Assembly (NCBI RefSeq): GCF_011386835.1
Contig: NC_088809.1
Location: 20,675,567-20,739,566 of the forward strand
Reading direction: 5' to 3'
Source: Chrysemys picta bellii
Taxonomy: Eukaryota; Chordata; Testudines; Emydidae
DNA length: 64,000 nt
A program made the position numbers and the translations under genes. This document shows, piece after piece, positions 22,276 through 32,634 of the stretch. Position 1 is the first letter of the stretch, and every line of letters begins with the position of its first letter. The notes below the pieces were generated by a model. It worked only from the letters and a program-made list of their open reading frames with translations. It was not told the DNA's origin and made no database searches.

Positions 22276-22847
22276 GCAAAGACGGACGTGCCTTTGCCTA
22301 GCGGACGCGGATCAGCGGTGCCATACCCGGCCGATGCACATGCCCTGTGATGGTGGGTCTTGGACTCAGCCGCTCCCGTACAATGTCACATTTTCACACT
22401 CCCTCGTTCTGCGGGTCTCGCTCGCAGAAAATGCCAACCTCCGGCCAAGAGCAAAAGCAATTCGGAGACAAAATTTATTGCGGCGCTGCAGGAGCGAGTG
22501 AGATTAATGCTTTCTTTTCATCTCGCGCCCCTTCATCTCTGTGTTTCGAATTAGATACGGTTTGAAATATGGCCCCTAGCCTGTTACCTGTGGGGGGTGG
22601 GAGGGGGAGAAGATCAAAGAAAATAACCTGCTTGCAAGAAAAGGGCCTGTGTGTTCTGTCGACGTTGGGAGAGTTATTTATTTATTTCCCCTCCCTTGTA
22701 GCTACCAGGCTGGTCACGCCTGGGTAGCGCAGAGTTACATGAATGGAACAGCACCGTTCGGGGTAGGGATGTGTCAGCCACTGGGGACACAATTCTGACT
22801 GTGACCTTTTACTTTTAAGTGGGAGGATAAAAGAGAGAGAAAGATTC

Positions 22848-23085
22848 ATAGATTCCAAAGCCAGAAGGGACCATTGTGATCACCTAGGCTGAGCACCTGG
22901 ACGACACACGCCTGGGAACTGCCCCAAGGTAATTCCTAGAGCAGATCTTTGAGCAAAACCTCCAATCCTGATTTAAAAATTGTCAAAGGCGGAGAATCCA
23001 CCATGACCCTGGGTAAGTTACCGTCACCCTTAAAAATGTACACCTTCCTTCCAGTCTGAATTTGTCTAACTTCAACTGTCAGCCA
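22848..23085 (-). mobile_element. CR1 3' end, reverse orientation
   Basis: TTCATAGATTCCAAAGCCAG, GGGACCATTGTGATCACCTA and TTAAAAATGTACACCTTCCT are the reverse of a CR1 3' UTR and C-terminal coding end. The retained TTCATAGATTC terminus shows a complete 3' end. Confidence 0.88.
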
Positions 23086-23192
23086 AAACTAGAAGGATGG
23101 AATGAAAGGGAGAAGGGCAGGAATATTACTGGTATTATAGTAGGTCCTACCAAAATCAGGGCCCTGCTGTGCAAAGCACTGTAAATACACTT

Positions 23193-23477
23193 GGGCCTGG
23201 TCTACACTAACCCCCCAAATTGAACTAAGATACGCAACTTCAGCTACGTGAATAACGTAGCTGAAGTCGACGTACCTTAGTTCGAATTTACCGCGGTCCA
23301 GACGCGGCAGGCAGGCTCCCCCGTCGATGCCGCGTACTCCTCTCGCCGAGCTGGAGTACCGGCGTCGATGGCGAGCACTTCCGGAATCGATTTATCGCGT
23401 CTAGACAAGACGCGATAAATTGATCCCAGAAGATCGATTGCTTGCCGCCGAACCAGCGGGTTAGTGTAGACATACCC
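23193..23477 (+). mobile_element. PIF/Harbinger-like MITE
   Basis: Ends GGGCCTGGTCTACACTAACC and GGTTAGTGTAGACATACCC are inverted repeats. A TTA lies on the right and TTG on the left, compatible with a 3-base TTA target duplication with one change. Internal hairpins are obvious: CTTCAGCTACGTGAATAACGTAGCTGAAG and ATCGCGTCTAGACAAGACGCGAT (each with complementary arms). It is the same family as 38296-38591, which lies in the opposite orientation. Confidence 0.88.
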
Positions 23478-23554
23478 TTAGTAACAAACCATCCCTGGCT
23501 TGAAGAGCTTATGATCCATTCATTTCAAGTAGCTTTTGACCATCCCATGTAGTG

Positions 23555-23700
23555 TTTTTATTTATACATTCCAAAGCGCTCTGCAAAAGAAGTTAAAATG
23601 CCATTATCCTCATTTTACAGATGGGGAAACCGAGGCACGGAGCGGGGCAATGACTTCCCCTCGGTCATCCAGTGGCAAAGCTAGGAAGAGGACGTACGTT
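23555..23700 (-). mobile_element. MIR CORE-SINE, reverse orientation
   Basis: CTCATTTTACAGATGGGGAA, ACCGAGGCACGGAGCGGGGC and AATGACTTCCCCTCGGTCAT are the reversed MIR core. The left side has the reversed 3' part (TTCCAAAGCGCTCTGCAAAA). Confidence 0.88.
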
Positions 23701-23966
23701 TCCTGATGCCTCGTTAAGTGACATCAAGTGGACATGCTGCGTCCTTTCTTGGCTTCTGGCCCCAGGACGTTCATGGTTCTCTTCATGAGCGCACTGCCAC
23801 GGGCAAGAGAGAAAGCAGGGGCAGAGGCCCAAGGCGGTTGATGTTTCTAATGCCACAGGCAGCCTAACGTTACAAACGTTAGGCCAGATTCTGCTTTCAG
23901 CTCCACGATCGCCATCGGAGTCACCCATGTAACTGAGAAGAAGGTGGACTCTGGAGGCTTTGAGTC

Positions 23967-24181
23967 AGGGTATGTTTAGCCTGCAGTCGGGGGGCGTGGT
24001 TGATGTACAGGTTGGCATACCTGACTTTGCTGTTTTTAGCCGTGCCAGCTAGATCAAAGCCGTGTCAGTGGGGTAGCATGAGAATTACCCAGCGTTCCAG
24101 GCAGCTTGTACTGGTGAAAGCTAGCACGGGGATAGCAGCAGTGCTGCAACCACACCTCTCACTGTAGTGTAGACAGAACCT
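23967..24181. mobile_element. Non-autonomous DNA transposon (GTATGTCTACAC type)
   Basis: Termini AGGGTATGTTTAGCCTGCAG and CTGTAGTGTAGACAGAACC are degenerate inverted repeats of the turtle GGGTATGTCTACACTG family. The body includes the motif GTGTCAGTGGGGTAGCATGA. TSD not certain. Confidence 0.6.
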
Positions 24182-24778
24182 TCCAGGCAGCAAACCCGTC
24201 AGTGACGAAGTGAAGAACATTTCCCAGGCTGTCTAGGGCAGCAGATCTTTTAGAGCCAGTAACAGCCGGTCCCAAGCTGAGTACCGTTGAGTGGCTGATT
24301 GCAATACCAAAGCCAAGCCATATGCATTGAGAGCCAAAGTAATTGATTCCACCTGGGGAAAGTCCCTGGAACTCGACAGGAAACACTCAGTTTCCCACCA
24401 ATGGTACCCGCCAGCCCACGGAGCAGATGTTCTCATCAGAGGTGACGCCGGCTTTGCAGTCGCTCATGCTGGGCTGAATGGAGGCTGACGCGGGAAGTGG
24501 CACAACGGGGAAACCTTACAGCATTAACAAATGCCCCGCAGCCATCCTGAGCCCAGCTCCTGCCCCTGGGACGGACTTTCATTTGATTCCGCAGCTGTGC
24601 TTTGGAATTGAGTACTCATGTTTGAGGGGAATAAAACTCTTGAAGTGTCTCTGCCCCCTCGGCCCTGGCATCCAGCGTCCCCCTCTGCTCTTCCCGTCGC
24701 CGTCTCGCAATGTGCTTTGGGAGTTCTCAGTGCCAAGGCACAGATCAGCCCTGGAATCTGCCTATTCCATTTTGAAGT
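24182..24778. other. No gene or repeat recognised
   Basis: Mixed composition. Open frames on both strands are short and have no domain. The 129-codon frame at 24478-24867 runs into the next repeat and is chance. Confidence 0.4.
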
Positions 24779-24905
24779 ATCAGGGGGTAGCCGTGTTAGT
24801 CTGTATCCACAAAAACAACGAGGAGTCCGGTGGCACCTTAAAGACTAACAGGCTTATTTGGGCATAAGCTTTTGGGGGTAAAAAGCCCACTTCTTCAGAT
24901 GCATC
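24779..24905 (-). mobile_element. Dispersed repeat with hammerhead-like hairpin, degenerate
   Basis: GGGGGTAGCCGTGTTAGTCT, GGTGGCACCTTAAAGACTAA and GGCATAAGCTTTTGGGGG on the plus strand. The minus strand reads GCATCTGAAGAAGTGGG..AAAAGCTTATGC, keeping a CTGAAGA motif while the expected GAAA reads AAAA. A second subfamily of the repeat at 21799 and 34056. Confidence 0.78.
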
Positions 24906-25770
24906 CATTGCAGATGTTCCATTTCAGAGTCTGCAGTGCAGGGCCCCAAGAGCAGGCCAGGAAAGGGACTTCCAGGCCTGCAAAAATTGTAAGTTTTTTT
25001 TTAAATTTCATCCTGAATTGGGATGACTGTGTAAATCCTTGATTTTTTTTCCCCCTGGAATGGGAAGCCTGTTTCGTTGCATCAGGGTAGTTTTGGTGTT
25101 TCTGGCATTGACTGTGTTTTCCAGGCAGGGGGGTAGATGAGCTGGCAGGAAGCCCGGGAGGTTTCCATCAGAAACTGGTTTCCGCGGAAGTTTTGTCAAA
25201 ATCAACGTTTCAGCTTTGACGAATCAGCATTTTCCAATGGGGGGGGGGGAACATTCCATTAGCACATCAAGCATCAGAGTCAAGCTTTCAAGCCCTTGGG
25301 TTCAAAGATAGGGAAAATACCAAGATGTATTTTTCATCTACTTCTCAGTCCCCACCGGCTGAAGTCCTTCCATGGGCTGCCTCTAGTAGTGGATCGAGAG
25401 GTGTCAGTCATTGTTCATCAGCGCTTCCTTTTGACATACAGCTGACCCTGGAGAGAAGTGGCTCTGCCCCTACGGACTTTTAACACCATTGTGCCAAGCA
25501 ATATGGAAACGGATCTCCTTTCAGTTTCTTTAAAAATAAGGGTGAGGTGGGGAGAGGAAACCCTTCCTGAAGCTTTCATGAGGTCTTTATTGCAGAGGCA
25601 TTATATGCCCACCAGAAACTTATTTACAGAGGTGGAAGGTGGCTGAAATTCAGTGGGTTTATATTGGGTAATTAGGCCCAGATCTGGCTCATCTTTTGGG
25701 ATGCGCTAATTGGACAGTGAGCTGGTGAAATGAAAGTGACGTCTTGTTAAGAGTTAGGGTACCCCGCTGG
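24906..25770. other. No gene; scattered low-complexity
   Basis: Short T runs (24994, 25043) and a G run (25240-25249) are present. 25170-25260 has GTCAAAATC/GAATCAGCATTTTCC words shared with AT-rich elements at 31124-31500. 25360-25640 is unique-looking. Confidence 0.35.
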
Positions 25771-26204
25771 CATAGGTGCCAACTTTCCCCGGCGCCGGTG
25801 GGTGCCCATGCCTCCCTCCCCTTTCCCCGCCCCGACTCCACCCCATCTCCACCCCTGGCCCTGCCCCCATCTCTACCCCATCCCCAAAGTCCCCGCCCTA
25901 ACTCCGCCCCCTCCCTGCCCCTATTGGATCCCTTCCCCAAATCCCTGCCCCGGCCCCGCCTCTTCCCCCAGCGTGCCGCATGCCCCCTCCCTCCCTGCCC
26001 TGCAAATCAGCTGTTTCGCAGCGCAAGCGCTGGGAGGGAGGGGGAAGAAGCAGGACGCGGCGGCGCGCTCGCGGAGGAGGTGGAGGTGAGCTGGAGCAGG
26101 GGGGAGGGCGGTGCCACGGGCAGCTGCCGGTGGGTGCTGAGCACCCACCAATTTTTTTCTGTGGGTGCTCCAGCCCTGGAGCGCCCATGGAGTCGGCGCC
26201 TATG
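25771..26204 (+). mobile_element. hAT-like MITE, GC-rich (CATAGGTGCC type)
   Basis: Termini CATAGGTGCCAACT and AGTCGGCGCCTATG are inverted repeats. The flanking 8-mers CCCGCTGG (25763-25770) and CTCACTGG (26205-26212) match at six of eight bases, both differences being transitions. The right part holds the palindrome GGTGGGTGCTGAGCACCCACC followed by a T-run and GGGTGCTCCAGCCC. The C-rich interior gives long open frames on both strands that are not genes. A relative lies at 59325-59657. Confidence 0.85.
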
Positions 26205-26595
26205 CTCACTGGGATGTGGGAGACCCAGCTTGAAGGACCTGCACTGAATCAAGCGGAGGCTTCGTTAAGAGCGGCTGGTTTCCATATCCAGCTTGTGCAG
26301 ACAGAGATGGCGAGGAATCGGTGGAGCTTGTGAGCTGTGGGACACTGTCTTCTGCACGTGCCAAAGGCAGGCACTTGTGATGAGCTGTTCACCGAGGATG
26401 AGATCAGACTTGCCACAAATATGGGGAGAGTGTTAGAATGAAAATTGGGTGGTTGCTGCATTGCTAAACTTGGGTAGTAAAAAATCATTTTGTCTCCGAT
26501 CCCATTGGAGGAGGGCTGCTCACAAGGAAATCCAGCTGTCAAAATACGGCTCCCATGCCCGAGGAGTAGGAGAGTGGTCTGCAGATCTGACTGGA
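26205..26595. other. No gene or repeat recognised
   Basis: Unique-looking; nothing named. Confidence 0.35.
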
Positions 26596-26760
26596 GGAGA
26601 ACAACCTTTCCTATCCATTCACACAGCTAAAACGCTCAGCTCATCTTTCATCTCGATTACTGCAACATCTTCCTCTCTAGCCTTGACAGTCTCTTGAACT
26701 CTATGGAATATTTTATTTATAGGCAAATGCTGCATGCACCCTTCGGAGAGCAAAAGGGGA
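26596..26760 (+). pseudogene. L2-type LINE RT C-terminal remnant
   Basis: Translation in one frame gives AQLIFHLDYCNIFLSSLDSL followed by EYFIYRQMLH, corresponding to the 'SRLDYCNALLAGLP...LQLIQNAAAR' region near the RT C-terminus of L2/Rex-type LINEs. The identification rests on HLDYCN and spacing. It is short and old. Confidence 0.55.
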
Positions 26761-26924
26761 CCATGAACACTTTGGCTTCATGCCTCTTTAAATATGCAAA
26801 TAAGATTGAGTGACACCTGCCGGGGGTGGGGGGGCGTTGACGATGGGGAGATTCGCTAATCCTTTTCTGGCGACAGATCACTGAGCAGACCCCGTCCCCA
26901 CTGTCACCCCATGCTCGAGTGCTG

Positions 26925-27160
26925 GGTTGAGCTGCAAACAAAATGCCATTGCACAACGCAAAAGCCCCAAATGAAACATTTCAAAATGGTGCAAATGAAA
27001 CGTTTTGACTTTTTCAAAAAATTGGGGATTTTTCCTCAGCCAGAACTGTTTGAAACGATTCACAAATTCAGGTCAAATTTGACAGAGTCCCCCCCGCCCC
27101 AATGCATTTTTTGACTAATGTTCTATTTGCTGACAAAACTCGCACAGCTCTACCTGCGAG
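26925..27160. mobile_element. AT-rich inverted-end repeat (GAAACGTTTT type)
   Basis: Left GGTTGAGCTGCAAAC and right CTCGCACAGCTCTACC are weak inverted ends around words such as AAATGAAACGTTTTGAC and GACAGAGTCC. The same style of element occurs at 31124-31500. 27170-27236 adds GTTGCAGCGCCGTAAATTGC and CAGTGTAGGCAAG, another MITE edge. Confidence 0.4.
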
Positions 27161-27236
27161 CACCTCGGCACAGCCAGCATGAGCGAGAAAGTTGCAGCGC
27201 CGTAAATTGCCAGTGTAGGCAAGACTGGACAACGTG

Positions 27237-27914
27237 CCTCAGTGGGTACCTTCTCCTTCGCCTCTTGCACCTTGATGGGAGGATTAACTCTAGCAGCAGC
27301 CCTGCGGATGCTCTGCTAGTCAGCTGGGTCCACGGAGAGCACCCGCCCATCTGCTGTCAGACAGAGCAGCTGGCCAGGAGAATGTGGGTTCGCCAATCCA
27401 CGCTGCCCTCAGTGAAGAGGGGAGTGGGATCCGTGTATCATTTGCAGGATGCCTGGAGGGCAAACTTCCACCCGCAGGAGTTACCGGGCTGCAGGTTTGG
27501 GTCCATGGCAGGAGGACCGTGGGTAGGCTGGCCCCACAGCCTTCGACTGGAACACGTCTCCCTGCATGGGATCTAGTGGTAACTCGTCAGCCTCTGAGGT
27601 TATTTTAATGGGCACGTTACTGTACTTCAGACTAAGTCGCTGGCACCATCTGTGCTGCTCTCTCATTACGGATGCACGCGGGAGTAAGGGAGATCCCGTC
27701 ACTCCTTCAGCAAGAAGGGAGTTATTTGTGCGTTAAACACACGCGCCAGCTCTGCTCTGAGTGCACAGCCGCAGCTGGCATGTTCTCTCCATCTTTCCCA
27801 CACAAACTGGGGGAGGAAACTTAATTGACAGCAGAGATCTCGGGCCTAGAGCTGAGCTGGGCGTTCTGTGGGATTTCCCTGGGATGTCCATCACTGACCG
27901 GTTTTCGAACAAGA
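27237..27914. other. No gene or repeat recognised
   Basis: A 152-codon frame (27118-27576) crosses the MITE edge and has no domain; read as chance. Confidence 0.35.
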
Positions 27915-28005
27915 GTGGGTGTTTTCCTGCTCTAGGGATTATTTGGGGGCAGTTCTGTGGCCTAGATGATCACAAGGATCTTTTCTGGCCTTTGAATTTG
28001 TCTCA
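27915..28005 (+). mobile_element. CR1 3' terminus, short
   Basis: GATTATTTGGGGGCAGTTCT, GGCCTAGATGATCACAAGG and TTTTCTGGCCTTTGAATTTG match the last part of a CR1 3' UTR in plus orientation, diverged. Confidence 0.65.
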
Positions 28006-28439
28006 TGTCCTGAACCGATGACCCTTTTCATGCACCGGAATGTCCAATTGCAGAGCTGGGACTTCACCTGCCTCTCTGAGTGACCCGTATCCTGCATCCA
28101 GCTTCTCTGCCTTGCCTGAGACCAGACAGCTGGTCAGTGGTGCAAGCAGGCAAAGGGTGAATGGGACACACTCTCTGGTTACGCGTCAGGCCTTGTTCAG
28201 CATTAGCCAGCGTTAAATAAAACACCCTGCTCCGTTGCCATTCAGTGAGAGGTGTCACAGCCTGGAAGTGATGTTGTGTGGGAGGCCACCATTCCAGATT
28301 GCTCATGGACCAGCAGCTGTGCAACATACAAATGAGCACACCTGCCTATTCATCGGCGAGCGAGCAGCAGAGCCAGGGAGATGCCCATCAATAAGGCATA
28401 ATCCAGCCCCGGGGCAATAGAACAACAATATGCGACAAT

Positions 28440-28564
28440 GCCATTACGGAGCGGCAGCGTGGGCTAGTGGCCAGGGCGCTGCTCTGGCTGTCAGGTTACC
28501 TGGTGTCTAGCCCGGGCTTGCTGCTGTCCTGCTGTGTGTGAACTTGAGCACGTGACGTGCCAAA
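28440..28564 (+). mobile_element. MIR 5' head (tRNA-like part)
   Basis: GGGCTAGTGGCCAGGGCGCT and GGTTACCTGGTGTCTAGCCC, then GTGTGTGAACTTGAGCACG correspond to the tRNA-derived head and first part of the MIR core. The element is interrupted at 28565 by a palindrome and appears to resume as an L2-like tail at 28775. Confidence 0.7.
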
Positions 28565-28635
28565 GGCCCAGCTCCACAAAGGTATTTAGGCACCTAACTC
28601 CCACTGATCTCAATGAACCTTTGAGGAGCTGGGCC
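28565..28635. mobile_element. 71-base palindromic insertion in MIR
   Basis: Ends GGCCCAGCTCC and GGAGCTGGGCC are perfect inverted repeats. Interior arms AAAGGTATTTAGGCACC and AATGAACCTTTG are also complementary in part. Typical of a short fold-back turtle repeat. The following 28636-28774 carries related words (TAAGTGGCTTAGGAGCCCAA) and may belong to the same insertion. Confidence 0.7.
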
Positions 28636-28774
28636 TAAGTGGCTTAGGAGCCCAAGTGCCTTTCAGTGAGAGTGAGACTAATTGCTTCAGTCACTTTGGA
28701 CATCAGGATTCTTACATTCTCTTAAGCTTCTACATCACTTAGGGGCCAGGGAGGTGATCTGTAATGTATGCAAA

Positions 28775-28930
28775 AGTACCTGTTTCCTCTCCCAGCCTTT
28801 GTCCATCCTGTCTGTTTCGACTGGAAGCTCTGTGGGGCAGGGACTGTCTCTCACTATGTGTATGTACAGTGCCTAGCACAACGGGGCTCCCATTTCAGTT
28901 GGGACCTCCCCGAGCTACCGTGATCCACAC
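28775..28930 (+). mobile_element. MIR/L2-like tail, continuation after insertion
   Basis: TTTCCTCTCCCAGCCTTTGT, GGGGCAGGGACTGTCTCTCA, CAGTGCCTAGCACAACGGGG and GAGCTACCGTGAT give the L2-like tail in the same orientation as the MIR head at 28440. The simplest reading is one element split by the palindrome. Confidence 0.8.
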
Positions 28931-29487
28931 AATCATGGAACGGAATTTGTGTCACGTGCCGTACGGTGTACTCCCGTTTACCCAAATAGCATGGGGAACA
29001 CCGATTTTAATCGGCTAATCGGGAGTCCGGATAATCGAGAGGCCAGCTGCTTGCCCGGTCCCCCCCAGCGCTCTCCTTTGAAGTCAGATACAGCTGGACG
29101 TGGTATAGACTTCCCTGTTGACGCTACGCACGCACAGTAACAACAAAGTGACAGACTCCCAAGCACCCCTGGTGCCCCTGCGGCTGCTCCGCTCAGAGCG
29201 CGTGTGTCCCAGCACTGGCCTCTGTAGGCCTTGGACGGGGGGAGCAGCATGGAGGCCGAGCTGAAGAGGGAGCCAGGCTCCACAATGCTGTATCAGCCAG
29301 GGCCAGAGGTGGTTTCTGGGGAGGAGGTGAGGTGGCAGGAGGTTTCCCTGGGGGGTTGCATGCTAGCAGCTGGGAAGGGCGGCTAATGGGTTTCGTATAA
29401 AAAGGAGGATCCCGTTCTACCAGTCAAGGGTTTTTCTGTAGGCTCCTGCTTCCCCATTGCTCACATGTGGGGCTTTTGCATCAGAGG
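28931..29487. other. Mostly unassigned
   Basis: 28985-29045 contains AATCGGCTAATCGGG and CCGGATAATCGAGAGG, reminiscent of pogo/Tigger-type ends, without a partner. Otherwise nothing recognised. Confidence 0.3.
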
Positions 29488-29827
29488 CAGGGCTGGCGCA
29501 ACCCATTAGGCGACCTAGGCGGTCGCCGAGGGTGCTACAATTTGGGGGGCGGCGACCGCGGGGGTATTTCGGCGGCGGGACCTTCCGCTGCCTCTGTGGG
29601 GGGCGGCATTTTGGGGCGGGACCTTCCATTGCCTCTGTGGGGGGCGGCATTTTGGGGCGGGACCTTCCATTGCCTCTGTGGGGGGCGGCATTTTGGGGCG
29701 GGACCTCCCGCCGCCTCTGTGGGGGGCGGCATTTTGGGCGGGACCTCCCGCCGCCTCTGTGGGGGGCAGCATTTCGGGGCGGGACCTTCCGCCGCCTAGG
29801 GCGGCAGAAAAGCCGGCGGCGCTCCTG
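29488..29827. mobile_element. hAT-like MITE with internal minisatellite
   Basis: The element begins CAGGGCTGGCGCAACC and ends GCGGCGCTCCTG. It is flanked by perfect 8-base direct repeats ATCAGAGG (29480-29487 and 29828-29835), the signature of hAT insertion. The interior is dominated by a 41-base tandem repeat. The same terminal style (CAGGGCCGGCT..) is shared with 36069-36638 and 40936-41469. Confidence 0.9.
29562..29800. repeat. 41-base minisatellite, about 5-6 copies
   Basis: The unit contains GGCGGCATTTTGGGGCGGG followed by ACCTTCC and GCCTCTGTGGGG. Unit starts near 29602, 29643, 29684, 29725 and 29765 (steps 41, 41, 41, 40). Variants TTCCATTG and CCCGCCG alternate. The repeat produces repetitive peptides in several frames on both strands, none a gene. 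Confidence 0.95.
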
Positions 29828-29835
29828 ATCAGAGG

Positions 29836-30940
29836 TACCGTACTTCCTGCTCCTGGTCGCGCCCTTAATACTGCAAGATCAGTCACGCCCGAGATAGTTC
29901 TGCGCCCGCCTGGAACCGTCGGGGTAGAAACCACCATGAAAATAGCTGGAAGGGGGAAAAACAACCCAGACTTTTTCAGACCTGACCAAACACCTGGGGT
30001 TTGAGGTCCGGGCTGGCTCGTCTGAATTGGTTCGCTCATCTCTTTGGGACAAATCCATCCTCTCTGGGAGCACAGTCAGCAACTGCTATAGCAGCTGGAT
30101 CCCAAGGTGCTAGGAAGCCAGGCCGGGCTCTAGACCCCGTGTGTAATGCAGAGCCCAGGTCTGTGGGGTGCTAGATGTCCCCGTTGTGGAGGAGAGGAGG
30201 CCAATGGAGAGGTGGTTCCAGGGAGCAGCACCGGGGACTTCAGGGCAGGACAGACTGTGGGGCTAGGCAGATGTGATGCTGTGCCGTGACCCCCAAAGTC
30301 ACTGGAATAGTAGGATGCAGAGCTGGCTCTTGGCAACAGCCCTGGGTACCTCGTGGTACAGGCTCTAAGCAGGGGATTGACCGGCGGAGGGTTAAGCGAG
30401 GCTGCAGCACCGGGGTGGGGCCGCAGGGCAACAGCGACTCGGCATCACTGTGGAAACTCCAGGGTCCTAGCGAATGCAAGGCTGGGGCGGGGTAGCCACC
30501 TCAAGGACTTTGGGGTAATGGAGAATGCAGTGCTGGCGGCGGCTTGTTTAATATTCTAGAGTCGGGCTGGTATTTACCGGCTTGCGTATGTCGGAAAGGT
30601 CAGTACACAACCTTACAGTTTCCCGGCACGTTTTCGTCAGGCCCTCTGTGAGTAGTTGGTGTGCTCGCTCACCCGTGGCAAGCAGAGACACCGTTCCTCA
30701 GCGGGAAGGGGATAAGAGAAATCAGCTGAGCTCTTGGTCACGGGGCCAGATCCGGACAAAGGAACCGGGACGGAGGGAGAAAACTAGGCCTGTCGTTGCC
30801 AAGCTAATCCTGAACCCACGGCCACCCGGCTTCGGGAGCAGCCGGCAGTGGTGCAGTGCATGGAGGGCTGACATGGGGCTGAAGTTGCAGAATGCTCCTG
30901 GGATATCCCATCTACCAGCAGTTCATGGGGAGATCGTAAA
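29836..30940. other. No gene recognised; faint long-period repetition
   Basis: Words of the type GGATGCAGAGCTGG / AATGCAGAGCCCAG / GAATGCAAGGCTGG recur at about 30140, 30313 and 30473, suggesting a degenerate long-period tandem structure. A 127-codon frame (30582-30965) has no recognisable domain. Confidence 0.3.
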
Positions 30941-31090
30941 GATCAGGCTCCCCTCTCCTGCTTAGATGGTACGACCCCCGGGGCAGGGAACGTCATTTTG
31001 TACAGCACCTGGCGCAACATGGTCCTGGGCCATGATTAGTGCTCCTAGACTGTATGATAATACAAATATTTCATAATAATTATAATACCC
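30941..31090 (+). mobile_element. MIR/L2-like 3' tail
   Basis: CCCCGGGGCAGGGAACGTCA, TACAGCACCTGGCGCAACAT, GTGCTCCTAGACTGTATGAT and an AATACAAATATTTCATAATA end form the tail of the L2-tailed SINE. Confidence 0.75.
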
Positions 31091-31123
31091 CTTTCCCATT
31101 CTTCCTCTTCCTTTATCCTTTGC

Positions 31124-31500
31124 AGAGCTGGGTGAATACTGGATTATTTGAATCACTGGCAATTCCGAAAAATTTGGAATTTTTTTTTTGCGGGGGGGAG
31201 GGGGGGGTTGAATGACGATTTGTTTTAAACAGAACAGAACGTATTTTATTTGGATGTTGACCTTTTAAAAGCATCTTGATTGTTTTTTAAATACAGTTAA
31301 CGGCCAGTTTTGAAACTGAAATATCAGAACCTCTCCTTCAAGAAACGGCAGAATGAAATGCTTCCGTTTTTTCAGATTTTTTTGGGGGGGTGGTGGTGGG
31401 ATTTTTTCTGACCAAAACAACTTGATGAAACATTTTGGTGTCACTGGATCTGCATTGCTTTGCTGAAAAAAGTTTCAGGCCAAAACTTTCACCCAACTCG
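31124..31500. mobile_element. AT-rich inverted-end element
   Basis: Left AGAGCTGGGTGAATAC and right CTTTCACCCAACTCG are inverted. The interior is rich in AAAATTTGG/GAAACTGAAAT/GATGAAACATTTTG words with G runs at 31191-31207 and 31385-31391. Same type as 26925-27160; related low-complexity stretches at 40400-40760, 45535-45720 and 47174-47770. Family not named. Confidence 0.5.
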
Positions 31501-31667
31501 AATCCTTTGAGCTGCACAGTCTCCTTCTTCTCTTCATCACCTTCCCTTCTGCCCTCCTCATGTCCTCTTGTTCCCTTCTCATGCTCGGAGATTATGGTGA
31601 CCGTGGCCACATAAGACGCAAGCTAGATGCCCATGCCTCTCATCTGCATTTCTTTCCCTGTCCCACA

Positions 31668-31921
31668 GAACTCAAAAAAGAACTAGATAAGTTCATGGAG
31701 AATAGGTTCATCAGTTCCTATTAGCCAGGATGGGCAGGGATGGTGTCCCTAGCCTCTGTTTGCCAGAAGCTGGGAATGGGCGACAGGGGAGGGATCACTT
31801 GATGATTCCCTGTTCTGTTCATTCCCTCTGGGGCACCTGGCATTGGCCACTGTCGGAAGACAGGATACTGGGCTAGATGGACCATTGGTCTGACCCAACC
31901 TCGCCGCTCTTACGTTCTATC
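31668..31921 (+). mobile_element. CR1 3' end
   Basis: AACTCAAAAAAGAACTAGAT, TTAGCCAGGATGGGCAGGGA, GGCACCTGGCATTGGCCACT and GCCGCTCTTACGTTCTAT match the last coding codons and complete 3' UTR of the same subfamily as 404-1525. 31501-31667 before it shows nothing named. Confidence 0.92.
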
Positions 31922-32369
31922 TCATAGCCTCACCACCCCTGCCCTGGCCCCGCTTCTTTTCTCTGACATCTGCCGACATCAGGCGTGAACAGGACAAGAA
32001 CGTGATCAGCTATTTTGGAGTCAGGCTTCTTCAGCTTTCCATGGGTTCATGCAGAGCTGGTGCAGGCCACTGCAGGTCAGGGAGGGACCTCTGCCTTTAA
32101 CAGAAGACGGTGGGGGCTGCTGCTGGTTGCACTGAGCGATGCATTTGCTATTTGTTGTCAGAGACTGACGTCAGACCGCCTGCCTTCATATCACAGTGCA
32201 GGGATGGAGTTGAAGATTGTGCCTAGACACAGCGATGCCTGGTGCCCTACACATACCCCATAGAAAGAAAGAAAGACGGTAGAGTGTGGGGATAGTTGGA
32301 CAGTAAATTTTGGGCTGACAGAAACTGCTAAAGTCTATCCACACACATCGGAGGACAAAGTGTGGGTGG

Positions 32370-32452
32370 GGGAGGTTCTGGGGCCTGTAGTGGGCAGGAG
32401 GTTCAGACTAGATGATCGTGATGGTCCTTTCTGACCTTAAAGTCTATACAAA
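32370..32452 (+). mobile_element. CR1 3' terminus, short
   Basis: GGTTCAGACTAGATGATCGT and GGTCCTTTCTGACCTTAAAG, ending in AGTCTATACA, match the last part of a CR1 3' UTR. 31922-32369 is unassigned, with short GAAA-rich words. Confidence 0.75.
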
Positions 32453-32634
32453 TACATAACTATTATTAAGAGAGAGATCCATTCAGCCACCCATAAGGCT
32501 ACTGCAAACTGTAGCGAGGGGGAAAAATCGTGGGAGCTCTTTGGAAGGCTTGTCTCTTCCTGTGGGTGCGGAACACCTGAAAATATGGCCCTGCCCGAAT
32601 GATCTCAGAAGCGGCTGGGCACTGCATTGCCTGC

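Noticed and set aside
25744..26333. Proline-rich frames (up to 167 codons) on both strands
   Set aside because: They lie in the C-rich interior of the hAT-like element 25771-26204.
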